Below the pieces are notes generated by a model. The model ran no database searches, was not told the DNA's origin, and saw nothing but the letters and a program-made list of their open reading frames with translations. Below are positions 25,484-37,746 of a stretch of 64,000 nucleotides of DNA, piece by piece. The DNA is taken from positions 309,247-373,246 of the forward strand of contig NZ_SDWS01000005.1 in NCBI RefSeq assembly GCF_004137245.1. Reading direction: 5' to 3'. A program made the translations under genes and the position numbers. Source of the DNA: Nocardioides glacieisoli. Its GTDB lineage: Bacteria > Actinomycetota > Actinomycetes > Propionibacteriales > Nocardioidaceae. Position 1 is the first letter of the stretch. Every line of letters begins with the position of its first letter.

Positions 25484-26038
25484 ATGGGTCTCGAAGAGAA
25501 GCTGCCGTCCGGCGTCCTGCTGACCACGGTCGAGGGCGTCGCCGGCTACATGCGCAAGGCGTCGTTCTGGCCCGCCACGTTCGGCCTGGCCTGCTGCGCC
25601 ATCGAGATGATGACGACCGGCGGACCCAAGTACGACCTCGCGCGCTACGGCATGGAGGTCTTCCGGGCCAGCCCGCGCCAGGCCGACCTGATGATCGTCG
25701 CCGGTCGCGTCAGCCAGAAGATGGCGCCCGTCCTGCGCCAGATCTACGACCAGATGGCCGAGCCGAAGTGGGTGCTCGCCATGGGCGTCTGCGCCTCGTC
25801 GGGCGGCATGTTCAACAACTACGCCGTCGTGCAGGGCGTCGACCACATCGTCCCCGTCGACATGTACCTCCCCGGCTGCCCGCCGCGCCCGGAGATGCTG
25901 ATCGACGCGATCCTCAAGCTCCACGACCAGGTCCAGGCCACCAAGCTCGGTGTGAACCGCACGAACCAGATCGCCGAGCTCGAGACCGCCGCCCTGCGTG
26001 CCCTGCCCACCTCGGAGATGAAGGGCCTGCTGCGGTGA
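25484..26038 (+). CDS. nuoB: NADH-quinone oxidoreductase subunit B
   Basis: 184 residues. It carries the terminal [4Fe-4S] cluster N2 that reduces menaquinone: the tandem cysteines in [11 protein letters not shown], then [26 protein letters not shown] and [14 protein letters not shown] supply the other ligands. It belongs to the connecting arm together with NuoC, D and I. The stop overlaps the nuoC GTG by 4 nt. Confidence 0.97.
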   Translation: MGLEEKLPSGVLLTTVEGVAGYMRKASFWPATFGLACCAIEMMTTGGPKYDLARYGMEVFRASPRQADLMIVAGRVSQKMAPVLRQIYDQMAEPKWVLAMGVCASSGGMFNNYAVVQGVDHIVPVDMYLPGCPPRPEMLIDAILKLHDQVQATKLGVNRTNQIAELETAALRALPTSEMKGLLR

Positions 26039-26898
26039 GCGACAAGCCTGACGAGAACGTCGACGAGAAGGTCGCCGGCAAGGCCGCGGACGAGTCCGAC
26101 GACAAGACCGACTCCAACGAGTCCGCGCGGCCCGCCGAGGAGCGCAACCTCGAGAAGGCGAAGTCCGAGACCGGCACCGGCAGCGGTGTCGAGCAGCCCG
26201 CCCCCGACCAGTCCCCGGAGAACGTCCCCGCACCCACCGGCGAGGTCCGCGCGTTCGGCGTACGCCACGGCATGTTCGGCACGTCCGGCACCGGCGACAC
26301 CTCCGGCTACGGCGGACTCGTCAGCGCGAAGGTCTTCCCGGCCGCGGCCCAGAAGCCCTACGGCGGCTGGTTCGACGAGGTCGCGGGCGCGCTCGAGGAG
26401 CGCCTCGAGAGCACCGAGCTCACCTCGGCGATCGAGAGCGTGGTCATCCACCGCGGCGAGATCACCTTCCACGTCCGTCGCGAGGACCTGCCGTTCGTCG
26501 CGCAGATGCTGCGCGACGACGAGCGGCTGCGCTTCGAGTTCTGCGCCGGCGTCAGCGGCGTGCACTACCCCGAGGACACCGGCCGCGAGCTGCACGCGGT
26601 CTACCAGCTGACCTCGATGACCCACAACCGCCGGATCCGCGTCGAGGTGTCGACGCCGGACAGCGACCCGCACATCCCCAGCCTGGTGAGCATCTACCCC
26701 ACCCTGGACTGGCACGAGCGCGAGACGTACGACATGTTCGGGCTGGTCTTCGACGGCCACCCCGCTCTGACCCGGGTGCTCATGCCGGACGACTGGCCGG
26801 GCCACCCGCAGCGCAAGGACTACCCGCTCGGCGGCATCCCCGTGGAGTACAAGGGCGGTTCCATCCCTCCGCCGGACCAGCGCAGGAGCTACAACTGA
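26035..26898 (+). CDS. nuoC: NADH-quinone oxidoreductase subunit C
   Basis: 287 residues, longer than typical NuoC (about 200-250). The core starts near residue 75 and holds the 30-kDa subunit signature [21 protein letters not shown] and the end DYPLGG. The first ~65 residues are a Lys/Glu/Asp-rich, low-complexity extension ([10 protein letters not shown] style), likely disordered. NuoC is a hydrophilic peripheral-arm subunit and contains no cofactor. GTG start, coupled to nuoB. Confidence 0.95.
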   Translation: MSDKPDENVDEKVAGKAADESDDKTDSNESARPAEERNLEKAKSETGTGSGVEQPAPDQSPENVPAPTGEVRAFGVRHGMFGTSGTGDTSGYGGLVSAKVFPAAAQKPYGGWFDEVAGALEERLESTELTSAIESVVIHRGEITFHVRREDLPFVAQMLRDDERLRFEFCAGVSGVHYPEDTGRELHAVYQLTSMTHNRRIRVEVSTPDSDPHIPSLVSIYPTLDWHERETYDMFGLVFDGHPALTRVLMPDDWPGHPQRKDYPLGGIPVEYKGGSIPPPDQRRSYN

Positions 26899-26899
26899 C

Positions 26900-28240
26900 A
26901 TGACGACCGAACAGGACTTCTACGCTGCCCCCGGCGACACCAGCCAGGGCAAGGTCTTCACCGTCTCCGGGCAGGACTGGGACTCCATCACGCAGAGCAT
27001 CGGCGAGTCCGCCGAGGAGCGCGTGGTCGTCAACATGGGGCCGCAGCACCCGTCGACCCACGGCGTGCTCCGCCTCATCCTCGAGCTCGAGGGCGAGACG
27101 GTCACCGAGGCCCGCTGCGGCGTGGGCTACCTCCACACCGGCATCGAGAAGAACATGGAGTACCGCTCCTGGGTGCAGGGCGTGACGTTCTGCACGCGCA
27201 TGGACTACCTGTCGCCGTTCTTCAACGAGGCGACGTACGTCCTCGGGGTGGAGCGGCTGCTCGACATCGAGGACGACATCCCGGAGAAGGCGCAGGTCAT
27301 GCGCGTGCTCCTGATGGAGCTCAACCGCATCTCGTCCCACCTCGTGGCGATCGCCACCGGCGGCATGGAGATCGGCGCGCTCACCGTGATGACGATCGGC
27401 TTCCGCGAGCGCGAGCTGGTGCTCGACCTGTTCGAGCTGATCACCGGCCTGCGGATGAACCACGCCTTCATCCGCCCCGGCGGTGTCGCGCAGGACCTCC
27501 CGCCCGGTGCGCTCGACGAGATCCGCGACTTCATCGTCCTGATGAAGAAGCGCCTCCCCGAGTACGCCGCGCTCTGCAACGCCAACCCGATCTTCAAGGG
27601 CCGCCTCGAGGGCGTCGGCCACCTCGACCTGGCCGGCTGCATGGCGTTGGGCCTCACCGGTCCGGTGCTGCGCTCGACCGGTTACGCGTGGGACCTCCGC
27701 AAGACCCAGCCCTACAGCGGCTACGAGGACTACGACTTCGAGGTCCAGACCTGGGACACCTGCGACTCCTACGGTCGCTTCCGGATCCGGCTCAACGAGA
27801 TGTGGGAGTCGCTCAAGATCGTCGAGCAGGCCGTCGACCGCCTCGCCGGCCTCGAGGGCGCGCCCGTGATGGTGGGCGACAAGAAGATCGCGTGGCCCAG
27901 CCAGCTCGCCATCGGCAGCGACGGCATGGGCAACAGCCTCGACCACATCCGCCACATCATGGGTGAGTCCATGGAGGCGCTGATCCACCACTTCAAGCTG
28001 GTCACCGAGGGCTTCCGGGTCCCGGCCGGCCAGGCCTACGTCCCGATCGAGTCGCCCCGCGGCGAGCTGGGCGCCCACGTCGTCTCCGACGGCGGTACGC
28101 GTCCCTTCCGCGCGCACTTCCGCGACCCGTCGTTCACCAACCTGCAGGCGACGAGCGTGATGAGCGAGGGCGGCATGGTCGCCGACGTCATCGTCGCCAT
28201 CGCCTCCATCGACCCCGTCATGGGAGGCGTCGACCGATGA
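26900..28240 (+). CDS. nuoD: NADH-quinone oxidoreductase subunit D
   Basis: 446 residues. [32 protein letters not shown] and [26 protein letters not shown] are conserved in the 49-kDa subunit that, with NuoB, forms the quinone pocket. It descends from the large [NiFe]-hydrogenase subunit without the metal cysteines. The ATG lies 1 nt after the nuoC stop; its stop overlaps the nuoE ATG. Confidence 0.97.
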   Translation: MTTEQDFYAAPGDTSQGKVFTVSGQDWDSITQSIGESAEERVVVNMGPQHPSTHGVLRLILELEGETVTEARCGVGYLHTGIEKNMEYRSWVQGVTFCTRMDYLSPFFNEATYVLGVERLLDIEDDIPEKAQVMRVLLMELNRISSHLVAIATGGMEIGALTVMTIGFRERELVLDLFELITGLRMNHAFIRPGGVAQDLPPGALDEIRDFIVLMKKRLPEYAALCNANPIFKGRLEGVGHLDLAGCMALGLTGPVLRSTGYAWDLRKTQPYSGYEDYDFEVQTWDTCDSYGRFRIRLNEMWESLKIVEQAVDRLAGLEGAPVMVGDKKIAWPSQLAIGSDGMGNSLDHIRHIMGESMEALIHHFKLVTEGFRVPAGQAYVPIESPRGELGAHVVSDGGTRPFRAHFRDPSFTNLQATSVMSEGGMVADVIVAIASIDPVMGGVDR

Positions 28241-28929
28241 GCTCCACCGATTCAGCGCTGGACGAGAAGACCTGGGCCGAGCTGCGCGAGATCGCGGCCC
28301 GCTACCCCGAGGCGCGCTCGGGCCTGCTGCCGATGCTCCACCTCGTGCAGTCGGTCGAGGGCCGGGTCACCCCCGAGGGCATCGAGGCGTGCGCCGAGGT
28401 GCTCGGCATCAGCGCGGCCGAGGTCAACGGGGTGGCGACCTTCTACACGATGTACAAGCGCAAGCCCGTCGGTGACTACCACGTCGGCGTCTGCACCAAC
28501 ACGCTCTGCGCGGTCATGGGCGGCGACCTGATCTTCGAGCGGCTCAAGGACCACCTCGACGTCGGCAACGACGAGACCACCGAGGACGGCAAGGTGACGC
28601 TGGAGCACATCGAGTGCAACGCGGCCTGCGACTACGCCCCGGTGATGATGGTCAACTGGGAGTTCATGGACAACCAGACCCCCGAGTCCGCGGTCCAGGT
28701 CGTCGACGACCTGCGCGCCGGCAACGAGGTCCACTCCACCCGCGGTCCGCGGCTGTGCACGTGGCGCGAGGCCGAGCGCGTGCTCGCCGGGTTCCCCGAC
28801 GACCGCGCCGACGAAGGTCCCGCGGCGGGCCCCGCCTCGCTGGTCGGGCTGAAGATCGCCCGTGACAACGGCTGGACCGCCGGTGGCACCTACGGCTCGC
28901 GCGAAAGCGACAAGGGAGAGACCACGTGA
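28237..28929 (+). CDS. nuoE: NADH-quinone oxidoreductase subunit E
   Basis: 230 residues. Thioredoxin-like [2Fe-2S] subunit: the cluster cysteines are in [13 protein letters not shown] and [16 protein letters not shown]. The N-terminal helical part ([30 protein letters not shown]) fits the family. It works with NuoF in NADH oxidation. A C-terminal extension of ~60 residues ([14 protein letters not shown]) follows the core. Overlaps nuoD and nuoF by 4 nt each. Confidence 0.96.
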   Translation: MSSTDSALDEKTWAELREIAARYPEARSGLLPMLHLVQSVEGRVTPEGIEACAEVLGISAAEVNGVATFYTMYKRKPVGDYHVGVCTNTLCAVMGGDLIFERLKDHLDVGNDETTEDGKVTLEHIECNAACDYAPVMMVNWEFMDNQTPESAVQVVDDLRAGNEVHSTRGPRLCTWREAERVLAGFPDDRADEGPAAGPASLVGLKIARDNGWTAGGTYGSRESDKGETT

Positions 28930-30236
28930 CCGACACACTCACCCCCGTCCTGACGAACAACTGGGACGCCGAGCGCGCCTGGACCCTCGCGTCCTACGAG
29001 GAGCACGGTGGCTACGCCGCCCTCGACAAGGCCTTCGCGATGGCGCCCGACGACGTGATCACCGCCGTGAAGGACTCCGGCCTCCGCGGCCGCGGAGGCG
29101 CCGGCTTCCCCACCGGCATGAAGTGGGGCTTCATCCCGCAGGACAACCCGAAGCCGAAGTACCTCGTGGTCAACGCCGACGAGTCCGAGCCGGGCACCTG
29201 CAAGGACATCCCGCTGATGATGGCCAGCCCGCACACGCTGGTCGAGGGCGTCATCGTCAGCTCCTACGCGATCCGCGCCCACACCGCGTTCATCTACGTC
29301 CGCGGCGAGGTGCTCCACGTCGTGCGTCGCCTGCAGCGTGCGGTGCAGGAGGCCTACCTGGCCGGACACCTCGGCAAGAACATCCACGGCTCCGGCTACG
29401 ACCTCGACCTGATCGTCCACACCGGCGCGGGTGCCTACATCTGCGGCGAGGAGACGGCGCTGCTCGAGGGCCTCGAGGGTCGTCGCGGCCAGCCCCGCCT
29501 GCGTCCGCCGTTCCCGGCGGTCGCCGGCCTCTACGCCAGCCCGACCGTCATCAACAACGTCGAGTCGATCGCGTCGGTGCCGAGCATCATCACCAACGGC
29601 GCCGCCTGGTTCGCCGGCATGGGCACCGAGAAGTCCAACGGCTACGGCATCTTCAGCCTGTCCGGCCACGTCGCCAACCCCGGCCAGTACGAAGCCCCGC
29701 TGGGCATCACCCTGCGCCAGCTCATCGACCTGGCCGGAGGCATGCGCGAGGGTCACGAGCTGAAGTTCTGGACGCCCGGCGGATCGAGCACCCCGCTCCT
29801 GACGCCCGAGCACCTCGACGTGCCGCTCGACTTCGAGTCGGTCGGCGCTGCCGGCTCGATGCTCGGCACCCGTGCGCTGCAGCTCTTCGACGAGACGACG
29901 TGCGTCGTCCGCGCGGTGCTGCGGTGGACCGAGTTCTACAAGCACGAGTCGTGCGGCAAGTGCACGCCGTGCCGCGAGGGCACGTGGTGGCTGACGCAGA
30001 CGCTGGCCAAGCTGGAGAAGGGCGAGGGCAGCGAGTCCGACCTCGACCTCCTCCTCGACCAGTGCGACAACATCCTGGGCCGCTCGTTCTGTGCGCTCGG
30101 CGACGGTGCCACCAGCCCGATCTCGAGCTCGATCCAGCACTTCCGCGACGAGTACCTCGCGCACCTGTCCCACGGCGGCTGCCCGTTCGACCACGCCGCC
30201 TCCACTGTCTTCGCACCTGCGGGAGCCACTGCATGA
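28926..30236 (+). CDS. nuoF: NADH-quinone oxidoreductase subunit F
   Basis: 436 residues. The NADH/FMN-binding subunit: [17 protein letters not shown] binds the nucleotide, [13 protein letters not shown] and [23 protein letters not shown] sequence bind FMN, and [11 protein letters not shown] with a later Cys in [11 protein letters not shown] hold the [4Fe-4S] cluster N3. This is the electron entry point of complex I. Overlaps its neighbours by 4 nt. Confidence 0.97.
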   Translation: MTDTLTPVLTNNWDAERAWTLASYEEHGGYAALDKAFAMAPDDVITAVKDSGLRGRGGAGFPTGMKWGFIPQDNPKPKYLVVNADESEPGTCKDIPLMMASPHTLVEGVIVSSYAIRAHTAFIYVRGEVLHVVRRLQRAVQEAYLAGHLGKNIHGSGYDLDLIVHTGAGAYICGEETALLEGLEGRRGQPRLRPPFPAVAGLYASPTVINNVESIASVPSIITNGAAWFAGMGTEKSNGYGIFSLSGHVANPGQYEAPLGITLRQLIDLAGGMREGHELKFWTPGGSSTPLLTPEHLDVPLDFESVGAAGSMLGTRALQLFDETTCVVRAVLRWTEFYKHESCGKCTPCREGTWWLTQTLAKLEKGEGSESDLDLLLDQCDNILGRSFCALGDGATSPISSSIQHFRDEYLAHLSHGGCPFDHAASTVFAPAGATA

Positions 30237-32683
30237 CCACCACTCCTGAGCGCACGGAGGTCGACACCGTCACGCTGACCATCGACGGCGTGCAGGTGAG
30301 CGTCCCCAAGGACACCCTGGTGATCCGCGCCGCCGAGCAGGTCGGCGTACAGATCCCGCGGTTCTGCGACCACCCGCTCCTCGACCCCGTCGGTGCATGT
30401 CGCCAGTGCCTGGTCGACATCCCCGACGCCGGCAACGGCCGCGGCTTCCCGAAGCCGCAGGCCTCCTGCACGCTGCCGGTCGCCGAGGGCATGGTCGTCA
30501 ACACCCAGGCGACCAGCGAGGTGGCCGACAAGGCCCAGCAGGGCGTCATGGAGTTCCTGCTGATCAACCACCCGCTCGACTGCCCCGTCTGCGACAAGGG
30601 TGGCGAGTGCCCCCTGCAGAACCAGGCGATGAGCAACGGCCGCGGCGAGAGCCGCTTCGCCGAGGGCGGTGGCGTCAAGCGCACCTTCCCCAAGCCGATC
30701 AACATCTCCGCGCAGGTGCTGCTCGACCGTGAGCGCTGTGTCCTCTGCGCCCGCTGCACCCGTTTCTCCGAGCAGGTCGCGGGCGACCCGTTCATCGCCC
30801 TCGCCGAGCGTGGCGCGCTCCAGCAGGTCGCGATCTACGAGCGCGAGCCATTCGAGAGCTACTTCTCCGGCAACACCATCCAGATCTGCCCCGTCGGTGC
30901 CCTCACGTCGGCCGACTACCGCTTCCGCTCGCGGCCCTTCGACCTGGTCTCGACGCCGGGCGTGGCCGAGCACGACGCCTGCGGTGCCGCGATCCGCATC
31001 GACCACCGCCGCGGGAAGGTGATGCGCCGCCTCGCCGGCAACGAGCCCGAGATCAACGAGGAGTGGATCAGCGACAAGGACCGCTTCGGGTTCCGCTACG
31101 CGCAGGTCGAGGACCGGATCACCTACCCGCAGATCCGCGAGGACGGTGAGCTCCGCCCCGCGTCCTGGACCGAGGCCTTCGCCGTCGCCGCCCGTGGCCT
31201 CCGCGACGCAGGTGCCGCCGCCGTCCTCACCGGTGGTCGGCTGACCGCCGAGGACGCCTACGCCTACGCCAAGTTCGCCCGCGTCTCGCTCGGCACCAAC
31301 GACGTCGACTTCCGCGCCCGCCCGCACAGCGCGGAGGAGGCCTCGTTCCTGGCCTCGCACGTCGCGCTGTCCGGTGACGTGACCTACTCCGACCTCGAGG
31401 CCGCGCCAGTCGTCGTGCTCCTCGGCCTCGAGCCCGAGGACGAGGCGGCGACGATCTTCCTGCGGCTGCGCAAGGCGGCCCGCCAGGGACGTACGCAGGT
31501 CGTGTCCGTCGCGCCCTGGAGCTCGCGCGGCCTGACGAAGATGAAGGGCCGACTGGTGCCCGCCGCCCCCGGCGCCGAGGTCGAGGCCATCGCCTCGCTC
31601 GCGGACGCCGAGCACGGCGTCTCCAAGGACGCGGTCATCCTCGTCGGCGAGCGCCTCGCCTCCACCCACGGCGCCCTCTCGGCCGCCGCCGACCTCGCCG
31701 CCCGCACCGGTGCCCGCCTCGCGTGGGTGCCGCGCCGGGCAGGTGACCGCGGCGCTGTCGAGGCCGGTGCCCTGCCCACGCTGCTGCCCGGTGGCCGCCC
31801 GCTCGCCGAGGCCTCTGCCCGCGTCGACGTGGCCGCCGCCTGGGGCACGCAGTCGCTGCCCGCCAAGGCCGGTCGCGACGGCAACGCCATCATCGCCGCG
31901 CTCGCCAAGGGCGACCTCGGCGGACTCGTCATCGGTGGCGTCGACCCCGACGACACCGCCGACCCGGCGGCGTTCCGCGCGGCGCTCGACACGGCCGGCT
32001 TCGTGGTCAGCCTCGAGCTGCGCGCGACCGACGTGACGGCCGTGGCCGACGTCGTGCTGCCGGTGGCGCCGATGACCGACAAGGCAGGCACGTTCGTCAC
32101 CTGGGACGGCCGCGCCCGCGAGTTCGACGCAGTCTTCACCAACCCCGCGTCGCTCCCGGACCTCCGCGTCCTGGCCGGCATCGCCGACGAGCTCGCCGCG
32201 CTCGGCCAGGGCGCACCGCTCGGCTTCCGCACGGTCGCCGAGGTGCGCGCCGAGATGCAGTCCCTCGGCCCGTGGGACGGCGGCCGTCCGACCCTCGACG
32301 CCGGCAAGGCCCCGAAGGCGCCCAGGCCCAGCAAGGGGGCCGGCAAGGCCGGATCGTTCGCCCTCGCCACCTGGAAGCAGCTGATCGACCTCGGCTCGAT
32401 GCAGGACGGGGAGGCGCACCTGCGCGCCACCGCCCGGCCTCCGGTCGTGCGCCTCAACCGGGCGGCGTACGAGTCCGTGTTCGGCCTCCTCGACGACACC
32501 GAGCCCGGCGGCAGCCGGCTCGCCACCGTCACCGGTGACCGTGGCAGCATCACGCTGCCCGTCGTGGTCGCCGACCTGCCCGACGGCGTGGTCTGGGTCC
32601 CGGCCCGGTCCTTCGGCCGCGGCGTCCTCGCCGAGCTCGCCTCGCCGGGCAGCTCGGTCACCGTGAAGGGAGCCACCACGTGA
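30233..32683 (+). CDS. nuoG: NADH-quinone oxidoreductase subunit G
   Basis: 816 residues. An N-terminal ferredoxin domain with [2Fe-2S] ligands in [17 protein letters not shown], a His/Cys cluster motif [18 protein letters not shown], and [4Fe-4S] motif [17 protein letters not shown] with CPVGALTS. The remaining two thirds is a molybdopterin-oxidoreductase-like domain that is structural only. It chains electrons from NuoF towards NuoI. Overlaps nuoF and nuoH by 4 nt. Confidence 0.96.
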   Translation: MTTTPERTEVDTVTLTIDGVQVSVPKDTLVIRAAEQVGVQIPRFCDHPLLDPVGACRQCLVDIPDAGNGRGFPKPQASCTLPVAEGMVVNTQATSEVADKAQQGVMEFLLINHPLDCPVCDKGGECPLQNQAMSNGRGESRFAEGGGVKRTFPKPINISAQVLLDRERCVLCARCTRFSEQVAGDPFIALAERGALQQVAIYEREPFESYFSGNTIQICPVGALTSADYRFRSRPFDLVSTPGVAEHDACGAAIRIDHRRGKVMRRLAGNEPEINEEWISDKDRFGFRYAQVEDRITYPQIREDGELRPASWTEAFAVAARGLRDAGAAAVLTGGRLTAEDAYAYAKFARVSLGTNDVDFRARPHSAEEASFLASHVALSGDVTYSDLEAAPVVVLLGLEPEDEAATIFLRLRKAARQGRTQVVSVAPWSSRGLTKMKGRLVPAAPGAEVEAIASLADAEHGVSKDAVILVGERLASTHGALSAAADLAARTGARLAWVPRRAGDRGAVEAGALPTLLPGGRPLAEASARVDVAAAWGTQSLPAKAGRDGNAIIAALAKGDLGGLVIGGVDPDDTADPAAFRAALDTAGFVVSLELRATDVTAVADVVLPVAPMTDKAGTFVTWDGRAREFDAVFTNPASLPDLRVLAGIADELAALGQGAPLGFRTVAEVRAEMQSLGPWDGGRPTLDAGKAPKAPRPSKGAGKAGSFALATWKQLIDLGSMQDGEAHLRATARPPVVRLNRAAYESVFGLLDDTEPGGSRLATVTGDRGSITLPVVVADLPDGVVWVPARSFGRGVLAELASPGSSVTVKGATT

Positions 32684-34023
32684 GCCTGCTCGCCGCCGAC
32701 CTGCCCGACCCCGGGCTCGCGGCCTTCGGCCAGGACCCCTGGTGGGTCGTCCTGCTCAAGGCCGTCCTGATCTTCGTCGTCCTGGTCGTCCTGACCCTCT
32801 TCAACATCTGGTTCGAGCGCCGCGTCGTGGCCCGCATGCAGCACCGCGTCGGCCCCAACGTCCACGGACCGTTCGGGCTCCTGCAGTCGCTGGCCGACGG
32901 TGTGAAGCTGGCGCTCAAGGAGGACATCATCCCCAAGGCGGCCGACAAGGTCGTCTTCATCCTGGCCCCGGTCATCGCCGTCGTCCCGGCCTTCGTCACG
33001 TGGGCGGTCATCCCGCTCGGGCCCGAGGTCAACTTCTTCGGCCACCGCACGCCGCTGCAGCTCACCGACATGCCGGTCGCCGTGCTCTTCATGCTCGCGA
33101 TCGCCTCGATCGGCATCTACGGCATCGTCCTCGGCGGCTGGTCGTCCGGGTCGACGTACTCCCTGCTCGGCGGACTCCGCTCGAGCGCGCAGATGATCTC
33201 CTACGAGGTCGCGATGGGTCTCGCGCTCGTCGCGGTCTTCCTCTACGCCGGCTCGATGTCGACCTCGGAGATCGTCGCCGCCCAGGACCGGCTGTGGTTC
33301 GGCCTGATCCTCGCTCCGTCGTTCGTGATCTACGTGATCTCGATGATCGGCGAGACCAACCGTGCCCCCTTCGACCTCCCCGAGGCCGAGGGCGAGCTGG
33401 TCGGCGGGTTCCACACCGAGTACTCGAGCCTCAAGTTCGCGCTGTTCTTCCTGGCTGAATACATCAACCTCGCCACCGTCTCGGCCATCGCCACCACGCT
33501 GTTCCTGGGCGGCTGGGCCGCGCCGTGGGGCGTCGAGAACGTGTGGGAGGGCGCCAACAGCGGCTACTGGCCCCTGCTCTGGTTCTTCGGCAAGGTCTTC
33601 ATCTTCATCTTCCTGTTCGTCTGGCTGCGCGGCTCGCTGCCCCGCATGCGCTACGACCAGTTCATGGCGCTGGGCTGGAAGATCCTGATCCCGGTCGCGC
33701 TGGCCTGGACCGTCGCCGTCGCGACGATCCGCGTCATCTCCCTCGAGGCGGAGAACGGCATCAACCGGACCTACCTCGTCGCCGCGATCGCCGTGCTGCT
33801 CGTCCTGACCGTCGGGCTGATGTTCGTCCCCGAGCGCAAGGACGACGAGAGGGACGCGGCCGAGGCGGGCGACGAGCCGCACGACGCGTTCGCCGGCGGA
33901 TTCCCCGTCCCGCCGATGCCGGCCGGAGGCGCCCGCCGCGGTGCTGCCGAGCCGCTGTCGTTCACCCACGCGCCGGGAGGCCGCACCACCGTCACCGCTT
34001 CAGCGGAGGAGAACCATGAGTGA
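32680..34023 (+). CDS. nuoH: NADH-quinone oxidoreductase subunit H
   Basis: 447 residues with about eight membrane spans. [30 protein letters not shown] and [26 protein letters not shown] are diagnostic of the subunit that lines the quinone chamber and joins the two arms. A cytoplasmic C-terminal extension of ~65 residues rich in Ala, Gly and Pro follows the last span (about 375 on), as in other actinobacteria. The 3' end overlaps nuoI by 8 nt. Confidence 0.96.
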   Translation: MSLLAADLPDPGLAAFGQDPWWVVLLKAVLIFVVLVVLTLFNIWFERRVVARMQHRVGPNVHGPFGLLQSLADGVKLALKEDIIPKAADKVVFILAPVIAVVPAFVTWAVIPLGPEVNFFGHRTPLQLTDMPVAVLFMLAIASIGIYGIVLGGWSSGSTYSLLGGLRSSAQMISYEVAMGLALVAVFLYAGSMSTSEIVAAQDRLWFGLILAPSFVIYVISMIGETNRAPFDLPEAEGELVGGFHTEYSSLKFALFFLAEYINLATVSAIATTLFLGGWAAPWGVENVWEGANSGYWPLLWFFGKVFIFIFLFVWLRGSLPRMRYDQFMALGWKILIPVALAWTVAVATIRVISLEAENGINRTYLVAAIAVLLVLTVGLMFVPERKDDERDAAEAGDEPHDAFAGGFPVPPMPAGGARRGAAEPLSFTHAPGGRTTVTASAEENHE

Positions 34024-34648
34024 GTCCAGCTCCAAGGGCATCAAGGAGAGCCTCTGGGACCCGGTCGCCGGGTTCGGGGTCACCTTCCGCACGATGTTCA
34101 AGAAGGTGGTCACCGAGCAGTACCCCTTCGAGAAGCTGCCCACGGCGCCGCGCTTCCACGGCCGCCACCAGCTCAACCGCTGGCCCGACGGCCTCGAGAA
34201 GTGCATCGGGTGTGAGCTGTGCGCCTGGGCGTGCCCGGCCGACGCCATCTACGTCGAGGGCGCGTCCAACAGCGACGCCCCCGACGCCGACGGCAACAGC
34301 CAGCGCTTCAGCCCCGGCGAGCGCTACGGCGCCGTCTACCAGATCAACTACCTGCGCTGCATCCTCTGCGGCCTGTGCATCGAGGCGTGCCCGACGCGCG
34401 CGCTGACGATGACGAACGAGTACGAGCTGGCCGACAACAACCGGGCTGACCTGATCTACGAGAAGTCCGACCTGCTCGCCCCGCTGCTGCCCGGCATGGA
34501 GGAGCCCCCGCACGCGATGCGGCTCGGCGACGACGAGGGCGACTACTACCGCGGCAACTACAGCGCCCGCGCCACCGACCCGGCCGTCGTGGGCGGAGAG
34601 GCCCAGGCGCAGGAGCAGTGGACCAGCGCGAGCGAGAAGGAGGCCTGA
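34016..34648 (+). CDS. nuoI: NADH-quinone oxidoreductase subunit I
   Basis: 210 residues. Two [4Fe-4S] ferredoxin motifs, [17 protein letters not shown] and [17 protein letters not shown], pass electrons to NuoB. An amphipathic N-terminal helix ([12 protein letters not shown]) anchors it to the membrane. The start is ATG 34016, which has a strong GGAGGAG and lies within nuoH. The stop overlaps the nuoJ ATG by one base. Confidence 0.97.
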   Translation: MSESSSKGIKESLWDPVAGFGVTFRTMFKKVVTEQYPFEKLPTAPRFHGRHQLNRWPDGLEKCIGCELCAWACPADAIYVEGASNSDAPDADGNSQRFSPGERYGAVYQINYLRCILCGLCIEACPTRALTMTNEYELADNNRADLIYEKSDLLAPLLPGMEEPPHAMRLGDDEGDYYRGNYSARATDPAVVGGEAQAQEQWTSASEKEA

Positions 34649-35460
34649 TGACCTTCTGGATCCTCGCCCCGATCATGGTGGCGGCTGCGCTCGGCATCCT
34701 GTTCGTCCGCAAGGCCGTCCACGCCGCGCTGCTGCTCGCCGTGGTGATGATCAGCATCGCGTTCCTCTACGCCGTCATGGACGCGCCGTTCCTCTTCGCG
34801 GTCCAGATCATCGTCTACACCGGCGCCATCCTGATGCTGTTCCTCTTCGTGATGATGCTGATCGGCGTCGACGCCTCCGATTCGACCGTGGAGACGATCC
34901 GCGGCCAGCGGGTGATGGCCGTCGTGCTCGGCCTCCTCTTCGGCACCGTCCTCGTGGTCGGCATCAGCCAGGTCACCTTCGGCGCCGTCGTCGGCCTCGA
35001 CGAGGCCAACAGCGGCGGCAACGTGCCGGCCATCGCCAACATCCTGTTCTCGCGCTACGTCTTCGCCTTCGAGGCCACCAGCGCGCTGCTGATCACCGCC
35101 GTCCTCGGCGCGATGGTGCTCGCCCACCGCGAGCGCCTGACGCCCAAGGCCACGCAGGCGAGCCTCGCCGCGCAGCGCATCCGCGACTTCGGTGACCACG
35201 GCAAGCACCCCGGCCCGCTGCCGTCGCCCGGTGTCTACGCCCGCCACAACGCGGTCGACACCCCGGCCCTGCTGCCCGACGGCACGGCCGCCGAGTCGTC
35301 CGTCTCCCGGGTCCTCGCGGCCCGCGGCACGGTCCGCTCCGCCCCGGCGCTCGCAGACGACATCGACGTGGTCACCGCCCAGATAGGTGACCCGTCCGGC
35401 ATGCCCGAGACCTCCGGCAAGGCCGGCGCTCCTGCGAACACGGAAGAGGACGTCAAGTGA
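34648..35460 (+). CDS. nuoJ: NADH-quinone oxidoreductase subunit J
   Basis: 270 residues. The first 170 contain five membrane spans with the conserved [20 protein letters not shown] helix. After about residue 175 comes a ~95-residue hydrophilic extension ([20 protein letters not shown] and on), longer than in enterobacterial NuoJ but usual for actinobacteria. Its stop overlaps the nuoK GTG by 4 nt. Confidence 0.95.
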   Translation: MTFWILAPIMVAAALGILFVRKAVHAALLLAVVMISIAFLYAVMDAPFLFAVQIIVYTGAILMLFLFVMMLIGVDASDSTVETIRGQRVMAVVLGLLFGTVLVVGISQVTFGAVVGLDEANSGGNVPAIANILFSRYVFAFEATSALLITAVLGAMVLAHRERLTPKATQASLAAQRIRDFGDHGKHPGPLPSPGVYARHNAVDTPALLPDGTAAESSVSRVLAARGTVRSAPALADDIDVVTAQIGDPSGMPETSGKAGAPANTEEDVK

Positions 35461-35750
35461 GTGAGTACGTCGTCCTGTCCGCGATCCTGTTCACGATCGG
35501 CTGCGTCGGTGTGCTCACCCGCCGCAACGCGCTCGTGGTGTTCATGTGCGTCGAGCTGATGCTCAACGCCTGCAACCTCGCGTTCGTCGCCTTCGCCAAG
35601 CAGCACGGCAACCTCGACGGCCAGATCACCGCCTTCTTCGTGATGGTCGTGGCAGCAGCCGAGGTCGTCATCGGGCTCGCGATCATCATGACCATCTTCC
35701 GCACGCGACGCTCGGCCTCGGTCGACGACGCCAGCCTGCTGAAGTACTGA
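35457..35750 (+). CDS. nuoK: NADH-quinone oxidoreductase subunit K
   Basis: 97 residues with three membrane spans. [17 protein letters not shown] contains the conserved membrane glutamate, and [23 protein letters not shown] holds the second, both part of the E-channel that couples quinone reduction to proton pumping. GTG start inside the nuoJ stop. Confidence 0.97.
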   Translation: MSEYVVLSAILFTIGCVGVLTRRNALVVFMCVELMLNACNLAFVAFAKQHGNLDGQITAFFVMVVAAAEVVIGLAIIMTIFRTRRSASVDDASLLKY

Positions 35751-35760
35751 GGGAGCACCT

Positions 35761-37746
35761 GTGAACCTCCTGTCCCAGACAGTCCGCCTCGCCGAGGAGG
35801 GCGGTGCGGCACACGCTCCCGTGGTCGCTCCCGACACCGGCGCCGGCGGCGTGTTCGACCTGCTCTGGCTGGTCATCGCGCTGCCGCTGCTCGGTGCCTT
35901 CCTGCTGCTCGCCGTCGCCCCGTTCCTCCAGGGCTCGCTCAAGGCGGCCGCCGACAAGCACGGCCACCTGGTCGGCACGGCCATGTCCGCGCTGTCGTTC
36001 GTGCTCAGCCTGGTGCTGTTCTTCGCGCTGCTCGGCCGAGGTGCCGAGGAGCGGCAGGTCGGCCAGCAGCTCTGGACCTGGTTCGAGACCGGCTCGATCA
36101 GCGTCGGCATGGACCTGCTCTACGACCCGCTGGCCGCGCTGTTCCTGCTGCTGATCACCGGCGTGGGCTCGCTGATCCACGTCTACGCCATCGGTTACAT
36201 GGAGCACGACGCCCGCCGTCGCCGCTTCTTCGGCTACCTCAACCTCTTCGTCGCGGCGATGCTCACGCTGATCCTCTCGGCGAACTTCGTGGGCCTGTTC
36301 CTGGGCTGGGAGGGCGTCGGCCTGGCGTCGTACCTCCTCATCGGCTTCTGGCAGCACAAGCCGTCCGCCGCCGCGGCCGCCAAGAAGGCGTTCGTCGTCA
36401 ACCGCGTCGGTGACATCGGCCTCTCGCTCGCCATCGCCCTGATGTTCGCGACGTTCGGCACCACCGACTTCGCCGGCGTCAGCGAGGTGGCCGGCGAGGC
36501 GTCGCAGGACACCCTCACCGCGCTCGGCCTGCTGCTCCTGCTCGGTGCGTGCGGCAAGTCGGCGCAGGTGCCGCTGCAGTCCTGGCTCCTCGACGCGATG
36601 GAGGGCCCGACCCCGGTGTCGGCCCTCATCCACGCGGCGACCATGGTCACCGCCGGCGTCTACCTCGTGGTCCGGTCCAACTTCATCTTCGAGCTCGCCC
36701 CGATCGCGCAGACCGCGGTCGTGGTCGTCGCGACGGTCACGCTCCTCTGGGGTGCGATCCTCGGTTGCGCCAAGGACGACATCAAGAAGGCGCTCGCGGG
36801 CTCGACGATGAGCCAGATCGGCTACATGATGCTCGCCGCAGGCCTCGGTCCGGCCGGCTACCCCTACGCGATCTTCCACCTGCTGACGCACGGTTTCTTC
36901 AAGGCCAACATGTTCCTGGGAGCCGGCTCGGTGATGCACGGGATGGACGACGACGTCGACATGCGCCACTACGGGGCGCTCCGCAAGGCGATGCCGGTCA
37001 CCTTCCTGACCTTCGCGATGGGCTACCTCGCGATCATCGGCTTCCCGGGCTTCTCCGGCTTCTGGTCCAAGGACCGGATCATCGAGACCGCGCTCGCGGA
37101 GAACCTGCTCGTCGGGCTCCTCGCGCTGCTCGGCGCCGGCATCACCGCGTTCTACATGACCCGCCTGATGCTGATGACGTTCTTCACCGAGAAGCGCTGG
37201 GAGAAGGACGTGCACCCGCACGAGTCGCCCAAGGTGATGGCGGTGCCGCTGATCGTGCTGGCGGCCCTCTCCGTCCTCGGCGGCGTGCTCCTGCTCGGCG
37301 ACTGGATCAAGACCTGGCTCGAGCCGGTCACCGGCACCGTGGAGCACCACGAGCCCCCGCTGCCGGCGATCGTGATCACGCTGATCATCACCGCGGTCGT
37401 CGCGATCGGCGTCGCCGCTGCCTGGTTCCTCGTCGGCAAGCGCGACGTCCCGCGCGAGGCCCCGCAGGACGTCTCGTTCGCGACCCGCGCGGCACGCGCC
37501 GACCTCTACGGCGACGCGATCAACGACGCGGTCGTCGTACGACCCGGGGCGTCGCTCGTCGGCGGTCTGGCCACGTTCGACCGGGTCGGTGTCGACGGTG
37601 CGGTCGAGGGCGGCTCCGCCGCGGTCGGCGGCCTGTCCACCGCGATGCGTCGCCTCCAGAACGGCTTCGTCCGCTCGTATGCCCTGTCCGTCCTCGCCGG
37701 TGCGCTGCTCCTGGTCCTGGCCCTCCTGGCGGTGAACCTCGCATGA
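35761..37746 (+). CDS. nuoL: NADH-quinone oxidoreductase subunit L
   Basis: 661 residues with about 16 spans. It is the distal antiporter-like proton pump: [65 protein letters not shown] core, and the long lateral helix region near the C-terminus. GTG start 10 nt after nuoK with GGGAG upstream. The stop overlaps the nuoM ATG. Confidence 0.96.
   Translation: MNLLSQTVRLAEEGGAAHAPVVAPDTGAGGVFDLLWLVIALPLLGAFLLLAVAPFLQGSLKAAADKHGHLVGTAMSALSFVLSLVLFFALLGRGAEERQVGQQLWTWFETGSISVGMDLLYDPLAALFLLLITGVGSLIHVYAIGYMEHDARRRRFFGYLNLFVAAMLTLILSANFVGLFLGWEGVGLASYLLIGFWQHKPSAAAAAKKAFVVNRVGDIGLSLAIALMFATFGTTDFAGVSEVAGEASQDTLTALGLLLLLGACGKSAQVPLQSWLLDAMEGPTPVSALIHAATMVTAGVYLVVRSNFIFELAPIAQTAVVVVATVTLLWGAILGCAKDDIKKALAGSTMSQIGYMMLAAGLGPAGYPYAIFHLLTHGFFKANMFLGAGSVMHGMDDDVDMRHYGALRKAMPVTFLTFAMGYLAIIGFPGFSGFWSKDRIIETALAENLLVGLLALLGAGITAFYMTRLMLMTFFTEKRWEKDVHPHESPKVMAVPLIVLAALSVLGGVLLLGDWIKTWLEPVTGTVEHHEPPLPAIVITLIITAVVAIGVAAAWFLVGKRDVPREAPQDVSFATRAARADLYGDAINDAVVVRPGASLVGGLATFDRVGVDGAVEGGSAAVGGLSTAMRRLQNGFVRSYALSVLAGALLLVLALLAVNLA

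Noticed and set aside
29936..32419. 827-codon open frame antisense to nuoF/nuoG
   Set aside because: Iron-sulfur motifs are on the plus strand; the antisense product is low-complexity.
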